From Mytilus californianus (Eukaryota > Mollusca > Bivalvia > Mytilida > Mytilidae): DNA of 64,000 bases. Location: NCBI RefSeq assembly GCF_021869535.1, contig NW_026262593.1, positions 55,603,318 through 55,667,317 on the forward strand, read 5' to 3'. Below, in pieces: positions 1 to 13,000 of this stretch. A program made the translations under genes and the position numbers. Position 1 is the stretch's first letter; every line of letters starts with the position of its first letter. The notes beneath the pieces were generated by a model, which worked only from the letters and a program-made list of their open reading frames with translations, was not told where the DNA came from and ran no database searches.

Positions 1-133
1 AGACAAGTCTGTCTGTCTAATCTAAATAAAGACTAGGACCAATGAAAATATGAGTGGAAAATACACATGCACAGACATACAGCTGAATTAAAAACATGAA
101 ACTAAATCTTTATGAATAAATTCTTCAAATTAC

Positions 134-174
134 CTATTGTTCTTTTGTCTGTTATTTTTTCTGCCAAATCATAC
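134..174 (-). CDS. Metalloprotease exon 10 (last exon in window)
   Basis: Acceptor ATTTTGTAG and donor ACAATAG/GTAATT, 41 nt, phase 2 in and 1 out. It encodes YDLAEKITDKRTI, extending HDHAALFTG to the family sequence HDHAALFTGYDL. The zinc-site exon should follow to the left of position 1. Positions 1-133 show no further exon. Confidence 0.85.
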
Positions 175-3100
175 CTACAAAATTAAAATGATAATTAATA
201 AATGTTGTGCGTCCGAAGTGCTTTTTAAGTTTTAGTCATTATTTGCTCAAATTTAAAAATTGGAAGCAAAGGATGTACCTGTTTCGGAGTTATATGACAA
301 ATAAGAACTTAAAAGAATAGCCAAATGTATCTTGCGCCAATTTGAGGGAGTTGACACCTTAGTTTCTTAATGAATTTTAAAATCTTTCTTGAATTATGTC
401 ATTCAGCTAAGCGGATGATACCCTCGCAGTCGAACAGTCCATCATCAGCGATACAAAAGTGTTGCAGAACAAAAAACCAAAAAAACAACAAAAAAAAGAA
501 TAAAAATATAGAAGATAATTGTGTGTTTCATCTAGGATTTCTCTAATCACAATTTCATATTTTGGAAACGAGGGTGTTTGTGAGAAATAAACTTTTATAA
601 CAGTCTATGTAATAACCAATATCAGAAGTCCAATGGATTTCTGCCAATATTGTACAAAGGAACACATGTACATGCTAATGAAGTTCTTTAACTCTACATT
701 CAAGGGGTCAACATAGGTTAAGGGACCTAACTCTTAAAAATCACTGGTACGTTTGGATCTACTACGTTCAGAAAATAATTCTTTTAAGCTTCTAAGTAAC
801 ACAGATTATTTTAATTCATTTTTACACAAATGATTTATAATTGTGCTAAAATTGCATTTATTACAATCGCATTACCGATTTAAGAGTTACATCCCTTTAC
901 CCTGGTATACGACAGTATTTTTCGAAATGTCTCAATACATGTCTTGTACATCTTATAACTAATAAAAAAAAAAACCTTTAATTCAATGCGTCCGAAGCGC
1001 TATTTTGAATTAACCTTCATCAGGATCGCTCAAAACCAATATTTGAAAGCCAAGGGTGTATAAGTTATATCTGTGTATATGGTATACCTACCCAGTAAAC
1101 AGCGCAGCGTGATCATGAGCTGGTATGGCATCAGTATTCCTATTGGCATTTATCCACTGTGAGAAAGTCAGTAATGTATTCCCATCATTTACTACATTCG
1201 AACTGATTACATTGTCTTCTGTCCATTTTGAGGCTTCAATATTCTATTTAAAAAGAAAGCAGTAAGATATAATAGCTCGTTTCCATGGTCTTCCGAAATT
1301 TAAATGATCCAACATGACTATAGATAAAAGATATCTAACTGTGTATGTACAGATTAAGAGGCATTGTGAGACTTCGATGTTTTATAAAAAGAAAACAGTT
1401 TGATGTAGACATGTAACCGACTTAGAGAAGCATGCTTCCATAGTCTTAATAATAGAAAGAATATACCTATATTTGTGAATTTAAAATAAGGGGGTACAAT
1501 TTGAATCCAAAGAACAATTTACATGAACAGGGAAAAACACTGGAAACGAGATAGAAAAAAAACAAGATAAAAGACTTGTAAAAACAAATTATTGTGTTGA
1601 ATCAGGGTCATAAATGCTTAATTTAGCATATTCTTATTTCAATTTCTGAGCAAATTCTGCATTTGGCTGCTTTCATTGTAGAATTTTCACGAAACTGTAT
1701 TCTACGCAACTTGTTTTATAAAACATATTATTTTTCGTATACCTTCCTTTCAAATTTAAACGGATGCATAAACTTAAGGTCGTGTACTTCTTACACTGCA
1801 TGCCTTATTCTTGCAGGTTCAGTAAACACACAGGACAAGACATAAAAACTAGACAAATATACGGGCCAGGAAATGAGAGACAAACATACATGTCAGAAAA
1901 GAGAAATGGTGGGAAAAGAAAGATAGACAGACAGGACAAAAAAGACAAACTAGACAGGGAAAGATAGACAGATAACAAGACATGCCAAGAAAAAAGAGAT
2001 AATCATATATGACAAGGAAAACAGACAGACAAACATACATACAGGAATAGACAAACAAACAGAAATGACAGGAAAGAGGAAAAAAACAGACAAGGCGGGA
2101 AAATACAGCTAGACAGGCTGCAGACAGGACAGGAAAAGACACACATGACAGGAGAAGATAGACAGACATGAAGAATGGGAAAAGGCATGCATTTCAGGAG
2201 AAGATAGACAGACATGACAGAAAATGAGAGACAGTTAGACATGGCAGAAAAACACAGAATTACGGACAGGACAGGAAAAACGAGACAACTAGACATGACA
2301 GGACAGGACTGGCATCTAGATCTTTAAAAAATGTACTATAGCCAAACAGCAAATGTCATATGCTTTGAATTTGTTTGTTCAGTGTTAACATTAGGCTTGT
2401 TTGTACAATGTCATAAAAGTGTACTGTTTACACGAAACAGAGTTATCTACCTCAAATGTTTAGTAAACTTACCGTAGCGATAACAAACCCTGCCAAGATG
2501 ACCTTTACGTCTCCTTCTGGTGTCATTAATGATTCATATCTTGTATTTATCTGAAAGCAAAGGATTATAAAAGAAAATGAAAACAAACAAACTATAAACA
2601 AAATTCGGAGGACAACCATACAAGTCCAAGAAAACTTTTCATTGAGACTGGTAACCGATTGGTGTACAATTTGATAACCTGTAAATTTCTATAGATATTT
2701 TATTTATCTTTCTATCTTTGTAACTTTGGTGAAAATAAGAATGGAGGGGCATCATAAATAAAATACTGTTATTGTAAAATTGTATGGATAAGAGCAAGAA
2801 CATATTAAGCAAGTGAAAATTATTTAAAATATTAAGGAATATTTACTTAACAATAAATATAAAACACATAATAAAACAGAAATATGAATCAAAAGGGGGT
2901 GCAATCCACAAACCCGTGCTTTGTAAACATTTTTAAAAGACAAACTTTTAAAGTGGAAAGGTTAAAATCTAAAATCAGAGTGGTTTAACCTATCCATATG
3001 CACCCTCATCAAAAGTCAAGAGACTCATCAATAATTGTCTTATGTCATATCTTATTATTTGGAAAATAAGGTAATGACGGAAAAACTTAAGATTGTTTAT

Positions 3101-6100
3101 GTTGAATTGATTCACACGTATGTGGGACGATTAAGACCATGACATATTGTATAGACACTCGTGTCTAGAGATTTTGGTTATTCTGGTCATTTATTAACTA
3201 TCTGAATGACATATACCCTACATCTCATTTTTTACACCAGTCATGTCGCCATAAAAGCAGCTACATGCACTTTTTACTATACGTAATAACATTTTTGAGG
3301 TTGGGGCTGATTAAAAGCAAGATGACCTTTCAATCCAGTATCAGTTTACCTATGAACCTCGTTATTATACCGAATGCTTTAAGCTAATATATATTATAAA
3401 TGCACGTAATATATTAGCTTACAGCATTCGGTAAAATAATAAAGTTCATTGATTTGTTTTAATCAGCCCTAAAACGCTGACCTCAAATTGATACTACATA
3501 TTAAAGATTGACAGTATAATGAACTATAATCTCTTCAGGTCATTCAAGTATATATTATTTCACAAACGGTGGATCAAAATGTAACCGATTAACAGTGTAC
3601 TCCCCTTTCCCTGCAAAACGCACGCACGTTTTGGTTAACCATTTACAAATACAAATGTCGGTTGAAGTTGTGCCATGTATTAAATGGATGTATGAGGTCG
3701 GCAGTCCAACCATTTGAAATAAATAAGAAGATGTGGTATGAGTGCCAATGAGACAACTCTCCATCTAAGTCACAATGTATAAAAAGTTAACAATTTTAGG
3801 TCAAAGTACGGCCTTCAACACGGAGCCTTGGCTCACACCGAACAGCAAGCTATAAAGTGCTCCAAAATGGCTATAGTGTAAAACAATTCAAACAGAAAAA
3901 CCAGCGGTGTAATCTATATAAAAAAGAGAAACGAGACACATCTATGAACCACACCAACAAACGACAACCACTGAACAACAGGCTCCTGACTTAGGACAGG
4001 TGCATAAAAATGCAGCGGGTTTAAACGTTTGATTGTTTTTAAAAGTTTACAATAACAGCAACAAATATATTGAATTTGAAATACTAATACAGACAAGTTA
4101 CCGGTTTAGTATATGTAGCTCACCATTCTGGCACGTAGCAGGTGCGTTCGACTCCAATCTTAATTAACTATGATTGACACTTTTCCTATCGAAGGTAGTG
4201 GTTCTCTTCCTTCACCAATAAAAAATGACACCCACGAAATAGCCAATTTTGTAGAAATTGGTGTCACACACAAAAAAATCAATCAATCGTTCACCATTCT
4301 TGTTTTCCAGATACACTAATTATTGAGACACTGTCAGATATCTTTCAAATGATAATTCGAAATATGAAGTGTAAAGTTTATAAGATTGGCTTGAGTGGAA
4401 ATCAAAATTACATGTTTGAGACATTAAATTGTCTAACATATTATGTTTAAATATATTTTGATTTGAAACTTACAAGATTTTCACCATATTGCAAAACGTT
4501 TTATTCTTAAAATTCGGTGGCGAAAAACAGTGTGCGTACTATGCATAATAAGGATATACACGACCTTTTACGGTACACAATTTTACAAAATCAACTATGG
4601 TTGCAACTTCCTCAAGAGTTTTTTTTTTTTTTTTGGTTGGAAAGATTTCCTTTTAACTCCTCTTTGTTGAGAGAATAAGCATACACGAAGGAGTTTCAAA
4701 TTGATGTCTTGCCTTTCTTTGAATATACAGCTTTACATTATCTGTGTGTCCCTTTTTGAATGTCACAACTTTTTACCTTGAGCGCGTTTCTGATTAATAG
4801 TAATCTAGAACTGTGCATAGGTCGCAACAGGCTTCACATCACATAAAAAAATTAACTTCCTTTCAAGACGTTATAATGTCGCATCAAAACAAAAACTAGT
4901 CTTTTCGCCTAGAATCACCCCCATTAATATCAAACAATTAAACAACACAAAAACTATCAATATATCAATGTATATTTTTTTTCTATTAAATCATGACTTA
5001 CCCCATTAGTAACGAACAAGTAAAATTGAATTATCATGTTTTCTGCATCTGCATGCTTTTGAGCGTCATCTGTTGCTGTAGACATTTCTTTCCAACTGTA
5101 AATAAAATATAAATATACATCTTTGTAAATTGTTTTAAAATTACATGTGTGACCTGTATGCAATGTTTAAGTTGAACTTAAAATCAATTAAATGAAAGGC
5201 ATTTAGCAAAACCAGATGAAATCAAGAATAGAGTTTGGTTATGTTTCTATATTTTTTTAACCTTTCAGTAGTTAAAGCAAGTTATGATTAAGAATGTCTT
5301 TTATCATGACTAGTAAGGCTTTAACTATAATGGTTACTTAAAACTAACGCACAGTTAAATCAAATTGGGTTGATGGCATACAAGAAATTAACAAAATAAC
5401 ACATAAGTACATAATACATTATAAGTAATAGACAAATATATAATATACATATGTACATATCATGCAGTAGTCTAGTCCACTCTCCTAAGTAGCATACTGC
5501 ATAGTTAACGGACACAGAAGACACAGAAACCAATTTATCAATGGTATTCATACCATCTATATTTGAATAGGTATTATTAATTTTCCGTAAAAATTTGAAT
5601 CTCAAGTTTTCCTTTTTTGTACATTAAAATAAGAAATGTTCTTCATCATCTATTCTATTTGAACAACTGGCATAAACGATCCTTTCTGTAATGAAGGTAA
5701 AAGTATGCTTACATGATATAGTTCGCATAATCAATGCAAACTAAATACTCAACGTATAATACTGGGATCTGCCTCTTTGTACGCTTCTTTTTTTCTGAAA
5801 AATATCACAACAATTCATAGAATTTATATAAGTAACAAAGTACATGTCCTCGTGTCATTAAATTATTATAACGTATGCTTCGGAGAAGCATTGTAATCCA
5901 TCCGTTTGCTATACCTCTGTTTGTTGCTTAATGATTTTAACATTTATTAGTTTCTCGTGTATCTTTATCATTCTCCTCGATTATTCTTCCGAAAGTTCCG
6001 AATTTCGGATACATTTATTCAAAGATCGTTGAAGTTTTATAAAAAAAAAAAGCTTATCCAAATTATTGGTCTGTGATATCCAATATAACCAAATATTGTA

Positions 6101-9100
6101 CGAAAAGATTGGAAAGCATTTAAGGAATGACTGTAATATTTTTACCTGTCTATGAAGAAATAACATAAAAAATGTGGTGCACACTGAATAACCCGCGTAT
6201 CGTGTTATTTAAAAGTGTGCACCACATTTATCAGGTTATTTCGAATAGGCAGAAAAAATATTACAGTCATTCATTATAATTTAATTCTAAATTATATTTT
6301 GAAGGAGTAAATCATGAAATAACGTTGATGAAGTCACGGTCACATGCCAAAATTATGTCTATGAGCTGATAGACAAACAACTTTCAGCCAATCAGAAGAC
6401 GTTTAACATCCAAAATTAAATTATTGGAAAATGTTATGGTTTCGCATTTTCTGATCGTTATTAAACACTTTCACGATTTTCATCTATGTCTTATTTTTTG
6501 TTATGTGCGCGATACATCGATAGTAATTGATTGCTGTTTGATTATCGTCTATATATTTCAAGAATGTTTACGACGACACATAAAAAGAAACAATACAATT
6601 GCAAGCAAATATCAAAATTGGATAATAAACAGTCAAAAAAATAGTACATTTTAAAATCTTAAACAAAACTATGAAAGGTAAATACGCTACCGGATGTTCA
6701 ATTCATCAGGTGATGTTGAAGAATTCAACATTTATTGCTTTCTCCTATATATCTTTATCATTCTCTTCGGTTCTTCTGAAAAATTCCGTATTGGCTTAAT
6801 GAATGTGTATGAAATATTTGCCACTGGACGTTTAGCAAACATGAAATTTGACCCTTATGAAAAGGGTCAACATAAAAAATTGAAAAACCATACGAAATTG
6901 TACAAATTTTATGCCAAGACATACCTGTTGTTGGACTTGACCTCTTTCCTCTATCCTGAAATATAACAGCATAGTTTACACTCTTTTATTGGCCGTGTAA
7001 ATGTTTATTCAGATTATTTCAAACAGACCCATATCAACCCGATATGAAGGAATTAAGTATTTTACACCAACTTATTTTCGCGATTGATTTATTTGCGCCA
7101 TTTTTCCGGTAAGAAAAAATAACTCGCATAGGTCACAAACTTGGAACATCTCTTTCATTAGCAAACTTGAAAAAATATGACGAACAAATAAATATTGCTG
7201 GAAACTGAATCTGGTAAAACTGAATAAATGCGAAAAAATATCCACAAAAATCAATATAGATTTTACTACACAGTCTCGTTGATTAAGATATTAATCCTCT
7301 CAAAATTTTCAACTTTAAAATGTGAGGTTTACCGAAAAACGTAACTTTGTAAAATAGTGAACCGAGAAAGCTTTTTGAAAAGCTTATAGTCTTCGCCTTT
7401 CTTTCATTGTCTTCAACCAAAATAAGATTGCAAAAAGAAAAAAAACAGAAAAAGCAACAACAAAACAAAACAAACAATGCTCCGCCACCCTACCAAAAAT
7501 ATATAATAATTAAAAAAATCGAGATGATGTACTTACACGGAAATTAAATACTGGTACTGTTTGGGTTGTTGTGTTTGATTCTGTGATTCGTTCTGTTGTT
7601 AATTGTGGGTCTGTAGTGAAATCTGGATTCTCTTTCAAGTATAAAAGGTCAAACATTGTAAATTAAAAAAAAAACGTTTCTACGTGTGTATGCATCCTGG
7701 TTTTCAAATGTTTAGGTTTCACCATTCCAGGTGATAATGTAAATCAAGAATCGCCCATCGGACGCATGGAATTTATAAAGTGTTGTTTTCATTTGATGAA
7801 ATTCAATTCAATATTTTATTTAAGTCTCATTTTTCAATTCTATTTATTGCAACATTACATTAAGTGTATAATATAGATATAGAATAGAGAGCCAATTTGT
7901 ACAGAATTTTAAGAGACTATAACATTAAAACATGAACGAAAATTGATTTGAAAAAAAAGTAAAATAACAAAAATAGCGAACTCCAAGGAAAATTAAAAGG
8001 ATTTTTTATTGATTGATTGTTGGTCTTTATACACTCTTGGTTGTATCATGGCGGCCTGTTTCTCTTGGGGAGAAAGCCGGAATACCAGGGGAGAACATAC
8101 GGCCTTAAGCAGGGAAACTGGCAATCCTTTAATCGAACACACCTGTCACGAACGAGGTTAAATCTCACATCAATGTTAATAGGTTAGTGTTTGTGTTTGT
8201 GTGTCAAGGGGAGGGTGTTAATCTTTGGAAGTCACTAGAACATCTTTTAATCTCTTACGGACAAGAAAAACTCGTTTAATTTTACATTGAAAGAGCGGTC
8301 AATAATACCAATTTATAGATATGTCTTTGACCAAATAATAAACTTTTTATGGCATTTTCAAACACTGTGTACCTTTTAAGACGAAAGTATCATTAAAGAA
8401 TGTTTGCCCTTCTGTAAAAAGCATTTCATAGATCAAATATTCCCGGTTAAGAGCAGGATGGGCCGTTGTCTTCTCGGGTGAAGTTTGTAGCGATGGGACG
8501 ACTTGTCTCTTGGTCCGAGATCCTGTTGTTTCCGATGGCTCTAGAGTAAACCATGATGATCCTATTATGTATGTAGCATGCTGTAACACAATTATAATAA
8601 ATGACGTTTTAAAGCATACAACTTTCTTTAAATTCAAAAGAATTAAATAATAACAGGAACAAGAATTAAATGTTGCTTTGCTTTGAATCACTTGATTTTT
8701 TCGCTGGCCGTCTGTATTATAATTTAACACTTTATTGATTCATGCTAGAATATACATTTTAAGTGAAGAAAAATAAACCATGAATAAGATCGGATTACCT
8801 CAAACAGATTTCGGTTGACTGACCATGCGTATTTTGACATCACGTCGTGTTTACTATAAATATGTCTTACATTCTAGTTAATTATAGTTAATCTCTTATA
8901 AAATACGCTCTACATTTTGGTCTCTTTGCTCACCAACGTTTTATATATAAAAAATAAGATGTGGTATGATTTCCAATGAGAAAACTTACCGACATATACC
9001 AAATGACGCAGCCGTATGTAGCTATATATAATGATATGTTTGGCTTCGACCTTACTAGATTAAATATATTCCAGAAACAAATGTCACGCGCATGAAAATC

Positions 9101-9960
9101 GGTACCATACGTTTTGTTTTGTTTTGTTGCTTTTTGTTGTTCCTCAATATAATGAAGACACCGTTAAATGAATTACATTTCATAATGAGAATTCGATAAG
9201 CTTACTGGAAAGATATTGCATTCTTTTACAAACTTTTTTGGAAAGCTAATGCATGAAAAGCAAGCTTTTTTGAAAGCTAAAGCATGATTCTACAAGCTTT
9301 TTGGGAACTTTATGCAATGATTTGACAAGCTTTTTGGAAAGCTAATGCATGCTTTTGTAAAAAAATACTTACAATATGATAATGCGATAAGTCGTCACTA
9401 TAAAACTTTACTAATGCTGATGCTTTATTTTCTGTATTGTAGTATAACGCAAAATCCTGCAATCAAATATAAGAAGATGTGGTATGAGAGCCAATGAGAC
9501 AACTCTCCATCCATGTCAAAATTTATAAAAGTAAACCATTATAGGTCAAAGTACGGTCTTCAACACGGAGCCTTGGCTCACACCGAACAAGTATAGATTC
9601 AAATAATTGATTAAACAGAAAAGTATTTAGTAATTAATTAAATTGGATAGTGTGATTTATTCAAACAAAATCCTGCAATTAGATTCAAATCATTGATACA
9701 ATAGAAAACTGATTAATAAAAGCAGAGACATTTGGATTGTATTTTAACTTGAAACTAAATTCTAAGGCATATATCAATATCACATTTATGAGCAATATCA
9801 CAAAATCATATACTTTAGTAGATGGAATATAGGAAAAGCGAGCAACTTCCAAATACAGATACTTTTTTTAGTTTTCTAGTGTGTGGTATATTTAGATTTG
9901 ATTGATTGATTGATTGATTGACTAATTAATTGATTGATTGATTGATTGATTGATTGACTA

Positions 9961-10017
<57 letters not shown>

Positions 10018-13000
10018 GAGCACAAGCTGGTAGTATCATTCAACCTCCTTGCTCTGACTTTTACATCCGACAGCCAGACCCGCGTTACAATGGACGTTTG
10101 TTTGGTCTTGTCGGATGTTTAAATACACAGTCACTTCCAAATCACTGACTAGGTAAGAACCACCTGTTTGCAATAAAAGTAAACTTTCAATAATTCTTTG
10201 AGTGGTCCATATATGATCTTTTGTATCTATCAAACAAACCCTCCTTTGCTAATTGAAGTCCATCTTTCGGTCCGGCGTTTAAAACAAAACTACTAGATTG
10301 AATTAATTTTCAATTTGTGTTTGAGACATCCGTGCGATATTGGCCACTGGACGTTACAAACAACTAATAACTAATAATTAACCTTTCAGCACTAAAGATA
10401 TTCATATCCATCAAGTAAAGGATCCAGAATAATATTATCAAACTTCCTTTGCTAATATTATATAGTATACTGTCCTACATTGCAGTCCAAATTTATTTCT
10501 TAGTGTTTAATGAGTAAAAAGTTAGGGGATAAAATTATACTCTAAAATATCTGGGGTGTGAAAAAGTTAAAAAACAAAAATGTCAAACTGAATTAAAAGA
10601 AACCCAAGACACAATCTTGTTCATATTTTGAGTTAAAGCTGGTTGATTTGTTTTATAATTTAAATATATGCATTTCTTCAAAAAAAGCACAGTGACAATT
10701 TAATGTTTGATTTTTTTTTAATTTACATCACTTTTAAAGGAAATGTATCCCGTCAATAACAGTTTACTGTATTCTCTAGCCAGAAGTATATTTGTACGTG
10801 ACATTAAAGCGAGACATACATTGACTGAGTCACATTTCTATACGGCATTATGTACATGTTCCGTTAACTTTATAAATGTATAAGTAATGGCATAGACTAA
10901 TCAGGCGAGGAGTATATTTGAACGTGACACTAAAGCTAGACATACATTGAATGAGTCATATTTCTATATGGCATCATGTACGTGTTCCATTAACTTTATA
11001 AATGTATAAGTAAAGTCATATGATAATCTAGCCAGAAGTATATTTGTACGTGACATTAAAGCGAGACATACATTGACTGAATCACATTTCTATATGGCAT
11101 TATGTACATGTTCCATTAACTTTATAAATGTATAAGTAAAGGCATAGAGTAAATCTAGTTAGGAGAATATTTGAACGTGACATTAAAGCGAGACATACAT
11201 TGTATGAGTCACATTTTTATATAGCATTATGCCTATGTTGCGTTAATTTTTAACTTAATAAATGTATAAGTAAAGACATGTACTACTCTAGCGAGGAGTA
11301 TATTTAAACGTGACATTAAAGCGAGACATACATTGACTGAGTCATATTTCAATGGTGGCATAATGTACATTGTACCATTAACCTTGTAAATGTGTAAGTA
11401 ATGCATTGAATTCTTGTCTTTATGACTAAGCTAATTGCCACAAAGTGAAAATTGTAATAGAAAATCAATAATTCTGAAGGCCTTAAGCAATAGGTTAAAG
11501 TATGTGAACTTTGGTGTAAACTGTCAAGTCATTCTTTGTCTGTACTGTTTCATATCACATACTTGAAATACAAAGGAGCGCATTTAATTTGCACTTTCAT
11601 CAATGTTAGTCTTTAGGCTTGATGCATATTTCAAATAACCGTTATCTTATATGTACACAATATTTCTTTAGTAAAACGCTACATTACTTATGTCTAGATA
11701 AATTACATTGGATGCAAACTATAAAGTTTTTTTTATCTTATTGAAACAAATTTTTCAGAAGAACATTTTGTCCCTTTTATATGTAGAACTGCCGGCCATC
11801 CATAGTGGCGCGAATTTGTGACGAAGAGTGCAGCCCCTTTCACATACAATGGAAGGTTATCAAAAACCAAGGATAAAGTACTAAAACTTTGTAAGAAACT
11901 TCATATTATTTAGCAGTTTTCGTTTTTCCAGTTGAATCAATGTTTGAGTCTAAAGAAATCATGTTTCGGTCAGTGTTACAAGCACTGTTGAAGTTAGTAT
12001 GTGTAACAACAACAAAAATGAATATATAAAAAAACAATCGCAAAATTGTCTATAATAAAATATGAAAGCTGCATAAATAAAAAAAATTTAAAAAAAATAT
12101 CAAATTAACCCAACAACCTTGATAGACAACAAAGTTGCACAATGCTTATGAAAATGCGTATGCGGTATTTCACAGACGCCAAAATATAAATTTAACTGAT
12201 TTGCCAGAACCATTAAAACAGAATCGGCCTGCGAATACACATTTATAAGCTGTGTCACTGTCCTAAATTAGTCATACACATATAAAACATACGTATAAAA
12301 GGACATTACCGCTGGAGGGTACTATGATAATATCTCCAACACGTTTGTTATTAGTGGAGGAATTTTAAACTGCTTTGAGGAATAGGTCGTTATGTTAGAT
12401 TATCACACCAATGTTATATTAATCATGCCCCCTTACTTTGACAGCATGTTGATAGTGGATTTACCCTGCCACGTTCTTTATGTGCCTGTCCCAAGTCAGG
12501 AGCCTGATATTTAGTGTTTGTCGTTGATTGATGCACGGTCTACCAACTGTTTTTTGTACACTTATTGTATTAAGCATAAATCTGGCTGCGTTTTTCTCTT
12601 TGTACTTGTATCCAATTTTGTCATACCGGACAGCGTCCTTAAATTGTTTGCATCCTCGTCCTTTGGTCTCGGTAGATAATTGTCTCAGATATGTTGATGG
12701 TACTTGAATGAATGAATCTACGCATCACTGGTAGGGATAACAGCTAGACATTACAATTTCCATGGCAATGTCGAGAATTAAAAGGACAAAACGTGACCAA
12801 AATAACTTATCAAAAACCGAGACAAGCACACTTTCGAAACATATACGAATGTGACATGCAAAAGGCAGACAAAACGGAAGTCCTGTAAAACAGGCCGGGA
12901 TATCATAAGCTTCAGTTTGGAAGTCAAATTCAACGACAATAGCATCTTATTGTCATTTCTTGTAATGAGTCAAATTTAGGCATTCTCCTCGTACATATCA

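Noticed and set aside
8347-8730. A single 127-codon minus-strand gene starting at 8730
   Set aside because: The part upstream of 8580 is intron; TTACAG/CAT at 8580 gives the correct phase-0 link to exon 2.
9466-10018. CRISPR-like or other spaced-repeat array
   Set aside because: The arrays in this window are contiguous tandem repeats without unique spacers, in a eukaryotic context.
10036-10233. Possible extra protease exon (65 codons, minus)
   Set aside because: It overlaps a family D repeat fragment, and exons 2 and 3 already join in phase without it.
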